Assembly: GCA_016284295.1 (NCBI GenBank)
Contig: JAEEOP010000013.1
Span: 1 to 42,727 of the forward strand
Length of the DNA: 42,727 nucleotides
DNA from: Methanomassiliicoccaceae archaeon
GTDB lineage: Archaea > Thermoplasmatota > Thermoplasmata > Methanomassiliicoccales > Methanomethylophilaceae
Reading direction: 5' to 3'
The first letter of the stretch is position 1. Each line of letters begins with the position of its first letter. The notes under the pieces are model-generated. The model saw nothing but the letters and a program-made list of their open reading frames with translations, was not told the origin of the DNA and ran no database searches. The translations under genes were made by a program, and so were the position numbers. Below, piece after piece: positions 1 to 7,980 of the stretch.

Positions 1-2
1 AT

Positions 3-308
3 GCCATCAACGTGATGGCGACCGACAGCTACGCCCTGGTCCTGATGCTGCTATTCGCATTGGGATTGACGATGACCCAGATGTTCCTTTACAGCTTCTC
101 GATAGCTAGAATCGGAGCGGGGAAGGTGTCCATCCTGGTGTATTCCGAGACCATATGCGCCACGATGATCGGGCTGCTCTGGTACGGGGAGATGCTGACC
201 TTCGAGATCGTGGCCGGCATAGTCCTGACCATGGTCGGTCTCGTGATAATCTATCTGGACAAGCAGAATGATGCCGTGGCCGGTCCCGAAGGACCGGACA
301 GCGGCTGA
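3..308 (+). CDS. DMT/EamA-family membrane transporter, C-terminal part
   Basis: The reading frame is open to the left edge, so this is the 3' end of a gene that starts outside the window. The visible ~100 residues form three hydrophobic helices (about residues 9-30, 41-59 and 65-84) ending in a short hydrophilic tail. A pattern such as ARIGAGKVSILVYSE followed by two helices is typical of the last part of EamA/DMT (drug/metabolite) transporters. The substrate cannot be told. The in-frame GTG near position 12 is probably internal. It converges on gatE with one base between the stop codons. Confidence 0.72.
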   Translation, partial: AINVMATDSYALVLMLLFALGLTMTQMFLYSFSIARIGAGKVSILVYSETICATMIGLLWYGEMLTFEIVAGIVLTMVGLVIIYLDKQNDAVAGPEGPDSG

Positions 309-309
309 T

Positions 310-2181
310 TCAACCTAGAAGTTTCTTGATGGCTTCGGTGAGGAGCTCGTTGGCCTGCTTGCCGTCGATCTTCCCTCTGAGGGCGCCCATGACGGGACCC
401 ATGAGTCCTCCGATGGCGGCCATTCCCTTCTCCCTGACGAAGTCCGCACGCTCGTTGACGATGCCCTCAATGATCTTCCTGGCCTCGTCCGAGTCCACTG
501 CCTCCAGACCGAGCTTCTTGATGGCCTGCTCCGCACCGGTGCCGTTGGCCATCTCCCTAAGGAGCTTGGGCAGGGCCTCCTTGGCGAAGCGGTTCTGCTT
601 CAGCATGGAGAACGCCTCCATCAGAGCGTCATCGGTCAGCGCGGTGGTGTCGATGCCGTCGTGCTGCATCTCGCTGTAGATGTTCAGGAACACCGTGGCA
701 GCAACAGGTGCGAGATCAGGGTACTTAGTAGCGATCCTCTCGAAGGATTCGTCGTAAGACTCCCTGACCAGCTGCCTGGCCTGCTGGGCGTTCACTCCGT
801 AATCCTTCTGGAGGCGCTCCTGGATCTGCTCTGGGAACTCAGGCATGTTGGCCCTTATGCGGCCCATCCTGTCATCCGTGATCGTTATCGGCGGGACATC
901 CGTCTCGGGATACATCCTGGCGGCTCCGGGCAGGGGCCTGGAGTACTTCGTCGTTCCGTCCGGGAGCGGGTCCCTGGTCTCCTCGGGGACGCCTACCAGG
1001 CCCTGGTTGGCCCTGGCGACCGCGACCTCGAGTGCCTCGGTGGCCCTCTTCTCCTTCGCGGCACAGATGACGAACGCATCGAACTCGCCGGTCATTCCGA
1101 GGAAGTTCCTCAGGTCGTCGACGTACTTCTGCTCGATACCGTAGTTGGGCAGCTCGTCGGAATGGAATATCCCCTTCACGCCTTTGGTCCTGGCGTAGCC
1201 TGCCATCTCGGACCCGAGCCTGAGCGTCTTGTTGTCGCCGTTCATGACCCCGGCGAAGCCCGGGAGCCTGACCGCGATGACCTTGCCCCTGTCGTCCAAT
1301 GCGCCCTTGATGACCTTGGATTCGCATGTCCTGAATATGTCGGTGACGTCGACGGGTTCGAACGCCACGGGCTTGGTTCCCCTCTGTGCCAGTATGTCCC
1401 TTACACGGATGAGCATCTTCTGCCTGGCGACCTCGTTCCTGACGTAGTCCGGGATCAGCTTGAGGTCCCCGACACCCTTGAGCTCGATACGGGCCCCTCC
1501 GGGGATGGAGATGTTCAGGTCCTGACGGATGGTACCGAGACCCCTCTTGACCCTCCTTGTGGCCCTGAGGAGCGTTCCCAGCCTGAAGGCCACCTCCATG
1601 ACCTCCTCCGGCGTCCTCATGTCGGGCCCTGTGGCGACCTCGATGAGGGGTATCCCCAGACGGTCGGTCCTCCAGAGGACCTCGCTGGTGTTCGCCTCGA
1701 CCTTACGGCTGGCGTCCTCCTCCAGACAGACGGAGAGGATCGAGATCTTCCTGTCCCCCACATCCACGGAACCGTCGGTGGCGATCAGTGCCGTCCTCTG
1801 GAATCCGGATGTGTCCGAACCGTCGACGACGATCTTCCTCATGTAGTGGATCTCGTCTATGATGTTGGCCCCGAGCATCTCGGAGAACGTGAGCGCGATG
1901 TCCATCGCGTCCGGGTTGCACTCGTGGGGAGGCTCCTCGTCCAGCTCCACCAGGCATGACGATCCCTGGCAGCACTGGTACCTGTATCCCAGGTGCTTCT
2001 GGAACTGCATGAGGGCCGCCCTGTCGATCTCGCCCATCTCGGATGTGGTGGGCCTCTGCCTCCTGTAGATCGCACCGGTCCCCTCCTCGTGCAGCACGCT
2101 GTCGCATGAGCAGAACAGCTTCTTGGTATCAAGCTGCTGGTGGATCTCGATACCGCACATCATCTCGTAATCCTCAGACAT
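310..2181 (-). CDS. gatE: Glutamyl-tRNA(Gln) amidotransferase subunit E
   Basis: GatE, 623 aa, is the kinase and tRNA-binding subunit of the archaeal GatDE transamidosome. It phosphorylates Glu on misacylated Glu-tRNA(Gln), which is then amidated with ammonia delivered by GatD. The N-terminus (CGIEIHQQLDTKKLFC) is the GatB/GatE cradle signature. An AspRS-like insertion at about residues 245-410 separates GatE from GatB. The C-terminal ~150 residues are the helical YqeY-like tail that contacts tRNA. The ATG start lies 8 bp inside the end of gatD, so the two subunits are translated from one message. Its presence implies that the organism lacks GlnRS, as archaea generally do. Confidence 0.97.
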   Translation of the reverse strand: MSEDYEMMCGIEIHQQLDTKKLFCSCDSVLHEEGTGAIYRRQRPTTSEMGEIDRAALMQFQKHLGYRYQCCQGSSCLVELDEEPPHECNPDAMDIALTFSEMLGANIIDEIHYMRKIVVDGSDTSGFQRTALIATDGSVDVGDRKISILSVCLEEDASRKVEANTSEVLWRTDRLGIPLIEVATGPDMRTPEEVMEVAFRLGTLLRATRRVKRGLGTIRQDLNISIPGGARIELKGVGDLKLIPDYVRNEVARQKMLIRVRDILAQRGTKPVAFEPVDVTDIFRTCESKVIKGALDDRGKVIAVRLPGFAGVMNGDNKTLRLGSEMAGYARTKGVKGIFHSDELPNYGIEQKYVDDLRNFLGMTGEFDAFVICAAKEKRATEALEVAVARANQGLVGVPEETRDPLPDGTTKYSRPLPGAARMYPETDVPPITITDDRMGRIRANMPEFPEQIQERLQKDYGVNAQQARQLVRESYDESFERIATKYPDLAPVAATVFLNIYSEMQHDGIDTTALTDDALMEAFSMLKQNRFAKEALPKLLREMANGTGAEQAIKKLGLEAVDSDEARKIIEGIVNERADFVREKGMAAIGGLMGPVMGALRGKIDGKQANELLTEAIKKLLG

Positions 2182-3469
2182 CGATGGTCCTCCTGTCAGA
2201 CATCTCGCCTGCTAGCGGCGTCCTCATCAGCTCCTTGACCTCCTCGACGGAGGATGTGTTGGCCAGCGCCCACATCAGCTTGACGTAGGCGGTCTCCGGG
2301 AGCATGTCCCAAACCGTGATCACACCTGCGGACAGCATATCCCTTCCGGTGTTGTAGACGTTCAGGTTGGTCCTACCGTTAAGGCACTGCGATGTTATCA
2401 CGACTACGATCCCCTTGTCGCATGCCTTCTTCAGCAGCGGGACCATGTTGGAATTGACATGCCCCAGACCGGAACCCGCTATGACGACCCCTTTGGACCT
2501 CATGATGATGTCCTCGAACAGCGCGGGGTCCATGCCCGGGTAGTACTGGAGCAGGATGCACGACTTCTCCATCGCCGTCCTGGCGACGGCCTTCTCCGAG
2601 GTCACCTCGTGACCTTCGATGTGCATCTCGATCTTCCCGTCCTTGTCTAGATGTGCGACGGGCAGCACGTTGATGGAATGGAACGCATCACGCCTGGACG
2701 TGTGCATCTTCCTCACTCTGGAACCTATGTGCACCGCGAAGGAATCGTCGCCGGAGGTGTCGTGCATTATGACGTACACACCGGACTTCTTCCCCTTGAC
2801 GCAGAACCTGGCACAGGCCATGAGGTTGCTGGACGCATCCGATGACGGACGGTCCGATGACCTCTGGGCGCCGACCAAAACGACAGGCTTGGGGACGTCC
2901 CCGAGCATGAACGACAATGCAGCCGCGGTGTATCCCATGGTATCCGTACCGTGGGGGATGATTATGCCGTCCGCACCGTCGTTAATCTGCTTCGCTACCT
3001 CCTCGGCCAGTCTCTGCCAGTGGTCCACATCCATGTTTTCCGAGAATATCGAGAAGAGGACGGTGGCGTCCACGTTGGCTATCTCCCTGATCTCGGGGAC
3101 GGCGTTGACCATGTCCGATGTGGACAGAGCGGGGTGCACCGCACCGGTCCTGTAGTCCACGTAGGATGCGATGGTACCGCCGGTACCGATGAGCACGAGC
3201 TTGGGGAGCCCCTTCTGGAATTCCACGGGGGTCTCCTTCCTGACCCTCTCCACCGGCTTCTCGAGCACCTCTATGGTGGTCTCGGGGGTCACCCTGATAC
3301 CTACATTATAACCGCTCTTGACCTTGATGATCAGGACATCGGGTGCGCTGAACTCGTGGTGGGGCATCAAAGTGCCCACGGAGTTCCTGCCATCCTTCGT
3401 CACCGATAACCTGGAACCCTCGACCGCGCCGAGGTCCTCCAGCCTCTTTGAAAGTGATTCGGAATACAT
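2174..3469 (-). CDS. gatD: Glutamyl-tRNA(Gln) amidotransferase subunit D
   Basis: GatD, 431 aa, is the glutaminase (L-asparaginase fold) subunit that releases ammonia for GatE. Residues 1-75 form the small N-terminal domain typical of GatD. The asparaginase domain follows, with the first catalytic-Thr motif GTGGTIAS at 95-102 (Thr99) and the second motif HGTDT at 173-177. The start is the first ATG and is followed by the expected N-terminus. A TATA-like element about 36 bp upstream implies a very short leader. The gene heads a two-gene operon with gatE and diverges from hypB. Confidence 0.97.
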   Translation of the reverse strand: MYSESLSKRLEDLGAVEGSRLSVTKDGRNSVGTLMPHHEFSAPDVLIIKVKSGYNVGIRVTPETTIEVLEKPVERVRKETPVEFQKGLPKLVLIGTGGTIASYVDYRTGAVHPALSTSDMVNAVPEIREIANVDATVLFSIFSENMDVDHWQRLAEEVAKQINDGADGIIIPHGTDTMGYTAAALSFMLGDVPKPVVLVGAQRSSDRPSSDASSNLMACARFCVKGKKSGVYVIMHDTSGDDSFAVHIGSRVRKMHTSRRDAFHSINVLPVAHLDKDGKIEMHIEGHEVTSEKAVARTAMEKSCILLQYYPGMDPALFEDIIMRSKGVVIAGSGLGHVNSNMVPLLKKACDKGIVVVITSQCLNGRTNLNVYNTGRDMLSAGVITVWDMLPETAYVKLMWALANTSSVEEVKELMRTPLAGEMSDRRTIDV

Positions 3470-3498
3470 GCTGTTCGGCGCACGATAGGCCTGGTCGT

Positions 3499-3511
3499 GT
3501 TTATATTATTC
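3499..3511 (-). promoter_or_regulatory. Predicted TATA box of gatDE
   Basis: On the minus strand this reads AATAATATAAACA, centred about 36 bp before the gatD ATG. Archaeal transcription starts about 25 bp downstream of the TATA centre, which would leave a leader of about 10 nt. It is separate from the hypB TATA box on the other strand. Confidence 0.6.
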
Positions 3512-3540
3512 GTGCCCGCACGCGTTACCGATACGATAGG

Positions 3541-3548
3541 TTATAATC
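3541..3548 (+). promoter_or_regulatory. Predicted TATA box of hypB (leaderless)
   Basis: The sequence TTATAATC is centred about 26 bp before the hypB ATG, so transcription should begin at or within a few bases of the start codon. No Shine-Dalgarno-like sequence precedes the ATG, consistent with a leaderless mRNA. Position is seen; start-site placement is inferred from the usual archaeal spacing. Confidence 0.55.
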
Positions 3549-3569
3549 GACCATACCCATGGTCGGCGC

Positions 3570-4220
3570 ATGCACATAGTCCAGCCTGGAATGGAGATTG
3601 ACGTGCTCAAGGAGAACAGCAAGGTGGCCAACGAGAACTACCGTCTCCTCAAGGAGCACAAGATAAGATCCGTCGACTTCATGGGTTCCATCGGAGCCGG
3701 GAAGACGGCCCTCATCATAAAACTGGCAGAGAAGCTCAGGGCCAAGGGCGTCCGCGTCTGTGCCATAGCGGGGGACGTCACGGGTGTCGACGACTACTCC
3801 AGATTCGAAAAGTCCGGGCTGAAGGCGTTCAACTGCAACACGGGGCACGAGTGCCACCTGGATGCGAACCTCGTCAGGAAGTCGCTCAGGGAGATCGATT
3901 TGGACCAGTACGATGTGGTCCTGATCGAGAACGTCGGGAACCTGGTGTGCCCTGCGGACTTCCCGCTGGGAACGGACTACAGGGTTGTGGTCATCTCCAC
4001 GACCGAAGGCGACGACATGGTCAGGAAGCATCACGACATCTTCCTCCACTCGGACATCGCGATCCTGAACAAGATGGACATCTGCGACGCCGTCGGAGTG
4101 GACCCTGAGGTCATAGCCGACGACTACAGGAAGCTCACCGGTGGTCTGAAGGAGATCTACAAGTGCAGCGTCAAGAAGGACGAAGGCCTGGATGAGATCA
4201 TCAAGGCGCTCAATCTGTGA
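3570..4220 (+). CDS. hypB: Hydrogenase nickel-incorporation GTPase HypB
   Basis: HypB, 216 aa, is the SIMIBI-class GTPase that with HypA loads nickel into [NiFe]-hydrogenase large subunits. The P-loop is GSIGAGKT (39-46). A Cys-His metal-binding pair sits in TGHECHLDA (Cys95, His96), and a further Cys lies in NVGNLVCPADF near 127. The bacterial N-terminal CxxCGC or His-rich nickel store is absent, as in most archaeal HypB. It is followed 9 bp later by purD. No hypA or hydrogenase structural genes are in the window. Confidence 0.95.
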   Translation: MHIVQPGMEIDVLKENSKVANENYRLLKEHKIRSVDFMGSIGAGKTALIIKLAEKLRAKGVRVCAIAGDVTGVDDYSRFEKSGLKAFNCNTGHECHLDANLVRKSLREIDLDQYDVVLIENVGNLVCPADFPLGTDYRVVVISTTEGDDMVRKHHDIFLHSDIAILNKMDICDAVGVDPEVIADDYRKLTGGLKEIYKCSVKKDEGLDEIIKALNL

Positions 4221-4229
4221 GGGATAGAC

Positions 4230-5546
4230 ATGAAGGTATTGGCAGTAGGAGGAGGCGGAAGAGAGCATGCGGCGGTCGAGGCGCTGTACAGATCGGGAGC
4301 GGAGATCTACTCGGTCATGAAGAACGCCAACCCCGGAATCATAGCGAGGTCCAAGGATCACCTCCTGTGCAGCGAGAAGGACCTGGACAAGGTGTGCGCA
4401 TTCGCCAAGGAGAAGGGTGTCGAGATCGCCTACATCGGTCCGGAGGCCCCTCTCGAGGTAGGTATCGTGGATGCCCTCGAGGCCATCGGAGTGAAGTGCG
4501 CAGCGCCCACCAAGGCGGCCGCCAGGATCGAGACGTCCAAGACATTCATGAGGGAACTGGTCGACAAGTACAAGATCAAGGGCAATCTGGGATTCGCAAG
4601 CTTCGACAACGCGAAGGATGCAGAGGAGTACCTGAAGAAGATCGACCACGAGATCGTCGTCAAGCCCGTCGGGCTCACAGGCGGAAAGGGAGTCAAGGTC
4701 CAGGGAGAGCACCTCAAGAGCTTCGAGGAGACCATGGACTACATCAACGAGATCTTCGATGCGAACATCGGCGGAGCCGGTGTCATCCTCGAGGAGAAGG
4801 CCGTAGGAGAGGAGTTCACCCAGATGGCCTTCGTGGACGGGAAGAAGGTTGTCCCCATGCCCCTGGTCCAGGACCACAAGAGGGCCTACGAAGGCGATGT
4901 GGGACCGAACACCGGAGGAATGGGCTCCTACACCGATTCAAACCACCTGCTGCCGTTCATCACAGCGGACGAGAGGAAGGAGGCCATCTCCATCATCCAG
5001 TCTGTCATCGATGCGATGGCGAAGGAGGGATGCCCCTACCACGGACCCATCTACGGGCAGTTCATGCTCACCGTGAACGGACCCAAGATCATCGAGTTCA
5101 ACGCCAGGTTCGGAGACCCCGAGGCGATGAACGTACTCACCGCATTGGAATCCAGCTTCCAGGACATCTGCTACCAGATGGCGACAGGGACCCTGAAGGA
5201 TGATGTCAGGTTCTTCGACAAGGCCACCGTCTGCAAGTACATCGTGCCCAAAGGATACGGCGTGAAGTCCGAATCCGGACACGAGATCACGGTGGACGAG
5301 GAGAGCATCAGGAAGTGCAACGCCGTCGTCTACTACGCCAACGTCGACCAGAAGGACGGAAAGCTTGTCACAGGGACATCCAGGTCCGTCGGTGTCGTCG
5401 GCATCGGCAAGGACATCGAGGAGGCCGAGAGGAACTGCGAGAAGGCGGTCGGATTCGTGAAATGCGACGCGATCTTCCTCCGCCACGACATCGGCACCCG
5501 CGCCCTCGTCCAGAAGAGGGTGGACCACATGAGGGAACTCCGCTAG
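4230..5546 (+). CDS. purD: Phosphoribosylamine-glycine ligase
   Basis: GAR synthetase, 438 aa, joins phosphoribosylamine and glycine with ATP in de novo purine synthesis. The N-terminus KVLAVGGGGREHA is the family signature. The ATP-grasp core includes KPVGLTGGKGVKV (about 150-163), and the metal-binding end has EFNARFGDPEAMNVL. A GAGGG-type ribosome binding site lies between the hypB stop and the ATG. The stop codon is TAG (5544-5546), the only TAG terminator recognised among intact genes here. If TAG were read through, an in-frame TGA stops translation two codons later. Confidence 0.96.
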   Translation: MKVLAVGGGGREHAAVEALYRSGAEIYSVMKNANPGIIARSKDHLLCSEKDLDKVCAFAKEKGVEIAYIGPEAPLEVGIVDALEAIGVKCAAPTKAAARIETSKTFMRELVDKYKIKGNLGFASFDNAKDAEEYLKKIDHEIVVKPVGLTGGKGVKVQGEHLKSFEETMDYINEIFDANIGGAGVILEEKAVGEEFTQMAFVDGKKVVPMPLVQDHKRAYEGDVGPNTGGMGSYTDSNHLLPFITADERKEAISIIQSVIDAMAKEGCPYHGPIYGQFMLTVNGPKIIEFNARFGDPEAMNVLTALESSFQDICYQMATGTLKDDVRFFDKATVCKYIVPKGYGVKSESGHEITVDEESIRKCNAVVYYANVDQKDGKLVTGTSRSVGVVGIGKDIEEAERNCEKAVGFVKCDAIFLRHDIGTRALVQKRVDHMRELR

Positions 5547-5548
5547 GC

Positions 5549-6328
5549 ATGAACAGAGTCCTGGTCAAGATAGCGTATCTGGGGGACGGCTTCAACGGCT
5601 CCCAGATACAGCCCTCCGGGAGAACCGTGGAATCGGTCGTCCTGGAGAAACTCTTGATAGTGATGAGATGCTCCGCCGAGGAGCTGGACCTGAAGTTCTC
5701 CAGCCGCACCGACAAGGGTGTCAACGCCCTCGGGAACGCCATACTGTTCAATTCTATCTTCTCCGACAACGCGGTGATGCTGAAGGCCCTCAACGCCATA
5801 GGCGGGGACATATTCTTCAGGTCCGCATGCACAGTGCCGGATGACTTCAACGTCCGCTACGCGTCCTGCCGCATCTACCGCTACGTCCTTCCTTCGAAAG
5901 GCATGGACATGGACCTTGCAAGGCAGTGCGCCGACATCTTCCTGGGGGAGCATGACTTCGCCAGGTTCTGCCGTCCCGACAACAAGCCCACCGTGGCCAA
6001 CGTGGAGCGCATCGACATGGACGAGAGGGACGGGCTCCTGATCCTGGAGTTCGAGGCCCGCTACTTCCTTTGGAACATGATTCGCAGAATCGTCGCCGCC
6101 ATCCACTCGGTGTCCATCGGGACTCACACCCTCGATGATGTGCACAGGGCACTGGATGACCTGCAGGAGGTCAACTTCGGAGTCGCCAGGCCCGATGCGC
6201 TGACGCTGATGGATGTGGTCTACGACTGGCTGGAATTCACGCCCGCCGACGGTTCTCAGTTCTCGTCCAGGAAGGATGAGGAATCCTTCTCCCAGGGGCT
6301 CCGCAGAACGTTCTTCGATTCCCTCTGA
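5549..6328 (+). CDS. truA: tRNA pseudouridine synthase A
   Basis: TruA, 259 aa, makes pseudouridine in the anticodon arm (positions 38-40) of tRNAs. The catalytic Asp lies in SSRTDKGVNA (Asp55), followed by the RIYRYVLPS strand and the C-terminal FLWNMIRRIV motif. The open frame extends upstream through purD, but the ATG at 5549 gives the canonical N-terminus (MNRVLVKIAYLGDGFNGSQ), so the upstream part is a shadow. The start lies 2 bp after the purD TAG, implying coupled translation. Confidence 0.95.
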   Translation: MNRVLVKIAYLGDGFNGSQIQPSGRTVESVVLEKLLIVMRCSAEELDLKFSSRTDKGVNALGNAILFNSIFSDNAVMLKALNAIGGDIFFRSACTVPDDFNVRYASCRIYRYVLPSKGMDMDLARQCADIFLGEHDFARFCRPDNKPTVANVERIDMDERDGLLILEFEARYFLWNMIRRIVAAIHSVSIGTHTLDDVHRALDDLQEVNFGVARPDALTLMDVVYDWLEFTPADGSQFSSRKDEESFSQGLRRTFFDSL

Positions 6329-6370
6329 ACCATCTTGCATCAGAGAGTTCCATCTAATTTTAGGAATAAC

Positions 6371-6380
6371 TAAATTTATC
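6371..6380 (+). promoter_or_regulatory. Predicted TATA region of the methyltransferase gene
   Basis: The AT-rich element TAAATTTATC lies in the 99-bp gap between truA and the methyltransferase. Its centre is about 52 bp before the ATG, predicting a leader of about 25 nt. A locally AT-rich patch continues to the start codon. Confidence 0.45.
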
Positions 6381-6427
6381 TATGCCCAATTGTTTAACAC
6401 AGTTAATAACAGAATAGAGATGGAAAA

Positions 6428-7051
6428 ATGAGCATATCTCAGAAATTCTACTGCAACGCGAAGAGGCCGACAGGCTTCATGGGAAAGATGATGGTCAAAG
6501 GCATGAACGGAGGGGCCCACGAAAGGCTCGCCAAGTGGGGCCATTCCCATTTCAAGGTAGAAGGCGACGTCCTCGACATCGGATGCGGCGGGGGAGGGAA
6601 CATCGAAAGGATGCTCCTGATGTCCGGCGTGAAGACCGTTACCGGAGCAGATTATTCCGAGGTCAGCGTCGCCGAATCCACCAAACTGAACAAGGTCTCC
6701 ATAGACCATGGGCACTGCCGCATAGTCAGGGCCGATGTCAGGGAGCTGCCTTTCGAAGATTCCTCATTCGACACCGTGACCGCCTTCGAGACGGTCTACT
6801 TCTGGCCCGAGATAGGGGAGTCCTTCAAGGAGGTGCTCAGGGTCATGAGGCCCGGAGGGGTGTTCGCCATCACCAACGAGTCCACAGGCAAGGACGAGGC
6901 GTCCGTGAAGTATTCCAAGATCATCGACGGGATGAACCTCTACACGCCCGAGGACCTGAAAGGACTGCTGGAAGGCGCCGGATTCTCCGAGGTCAGGACG
7001 TACGCGGATGACAAGAAGCCCTGGATCTGCGTCACCGGCAGGAAACCATAA
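6428..7051 (+). CDS. Class I SAM-dependent methyltransferase
   Basis: A 207-aa Rossmann-fold methyltransferase. Motif I is VLDIGCGGGGN (48-58), with an acidic residue at the end of strand 2 (VTGADYSEVS), a DVRELPFEDSSFDTV post-motif, and a RVMRPGGVFAI strand-5 region typical of the Methyltransf_11 group. The ~45 residues before motif I form a short cap and show no transmembrane segment. The substrate cannot be assigned; a small-molecule target is likely. The gene has its own AT-rich promoter and converges on the surface-protein pair at 7.2-13.5 kb. Confidence 0.85.
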   Translation: MSISQKFYCNAKRPTGFMGKMMVKGMNGGAHERLAKWGHSHFKVEGDVLDIGCGGGGNIERMLLMSGVKTVTGADYSEVSVAESTKLNKVSIDHGHCRIVRADVRELPFEDSSFDTVTAFETVYFWPEIGESFKEVLRVMRPGGVFAITNESTGKDEASVKYSKIIDGMNLYTPEDLKGLLEGAGFSEVRTYADDKKPWICVTGRKP

Positions 7052-7130
7052 ACCGAACAGGACTCACGTCCCTTCCATACATAGCTTTCTGAATCGGAAG
7101 GGACACTGACGGATATCGTAGAAGGATGAC

Positions 7131-7174
7131 GGTGTGCAGAGCACACCGGAAAGGGGGAGGGGATTCCCTCCCTT
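7131..7174. terminator. Two adjacent hairpins between convergent genes
   Basis: The 137-bp gap between the methyltransferase and the surface protein gene holds two perfect short hairpins. GGTGTGC-AGA-GCACACC lies at 7131-7147. GGGAGGG-GATT-CCCTCCC lies at 7155-7172, followed by a T-rich stretch (to about 7189). They probably act as a bidirectional transcription stop or mRNA 3'-end stabiliser. Confidence 0.5.
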
Positions 7175-7188
7175 GATCTTTAGGTTTT

Positions 7189-7980
7189 TCAGCGCCTGGA
7201 CTTGGGCTTACCGAAGTTCTTGATCGGCTTGCGGTAGATCCAGATGGCCATGATGATCAGGACGATCAGGATGATGAACGCGATCGCGATGACCATCGAG
7301 TAATCGTTGTCGTTGGCGTAGAAGGTGTGCACCTCGCCGAGACCCTTGATTACATCTGCTGCTCCGACGGCCTCCACATAGTAGGTGTGGGTGGAACCGT
7401 ATGCGGGGTCAGCGATCCAGTCGTAGGAGATGGAACCGGTTCCGTCCCTGGACAGGGTGACAGTGGTGTAGCTGTCCTCCATCTTCTCGCCGTCGACGTA
7501 GAAGTAGACTCCGAACTCCTCGAGGTTGAGGGTGATGTCGTCCGCCTTCAGGTTGACGGTCAGCTTGATGGGGTTGACTGCCTTGAAGTCGTATCTGGCG
7601 CTTTCCTTCTTGACGTCGTCGTCGCCCTTCTTGAGCTCGAAGTCGACCACAAGGGTGTAGTTGCCTGCGGTTTTGGGAGCGGTCACGGTCAGCGTCCTCT
7701 CGACGCCGCTGGTCATGGATCCGGTGGACGGGGACACAGCGTTGGACTGCGTCTCGCCCGCCTTGTTGACGACCTTCGCGGAGTAGGAGATGGTCCTGCC
7801 TTCGTCCTGCTCGGAAAGCGTGTATTTCACTTTGAAGTCCTCGGATGTGGAGACCTTGAAGTAGTCGACCCCCTCGTGGGAGATCTCTGCGCCGGCCGCA
7901 TCCAGGGAGGCACCCATCGGCGCAAAGCAGACGACTGCCGCGGCCAACAGGGCCAGGATTCCTAGGGTTACTTTATTCAT
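7189..7980 (-). CDS. Secreted, C-terminally anchored surface protein coupled to the STT3-like gene
   Basis: A 263-aa protein with no family I recognise. From the ATG at 7980 it has a signal peptide (about residues 1-30, hydrophobic core LGILALLAAAVVCF) and a ~200-residue beta-rich ectodomain with Ig-like patterns (TLTVTAPKTAGNYTLVV). A transmembrane helix near 228-250 follows, then a basic cytoplasmic tail ending KSRR. The start codon overlaps the STT3-like gene's stop (ATGA), so the two are translationally coupled. Both end with an external domain, one membrane anchor and a basic RR tail, suggesting they sit side by side in the membrane. A longer start upstream is open but would lose the N-terminal signal peptide. 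Confidence 0.7.
   Translation of the reverse strand: MNKVTLGILALLAAAVVCFAPMGASLDAAGAEISHEGVDYFKVSTSEDFKVKYTLSEQDEGRTISYSAKVVNKAGETQSNAVSPSTGSMTSGVERTLTVTAPKTAGNYTLVVDFELKKGDDDVKKESARYDFKAVNPIKLTVNLKADDITLNLEEFGVYFYVDGEKMEDSYTTVTLSRDGTGSISYDWIADPAYGSTHTYYVEAVGAADVIKGLGEVHTFYANDNDYSMVIAIAFIILIVLIIMAIWIYRKPIKNFGKPKSRR

Noticed and set aside
5315-5548. Upstream extension of truA
   Set aside because: It is an Arg-rich shadow of purD; the ATG at 5549 gives the conserved TruA start.
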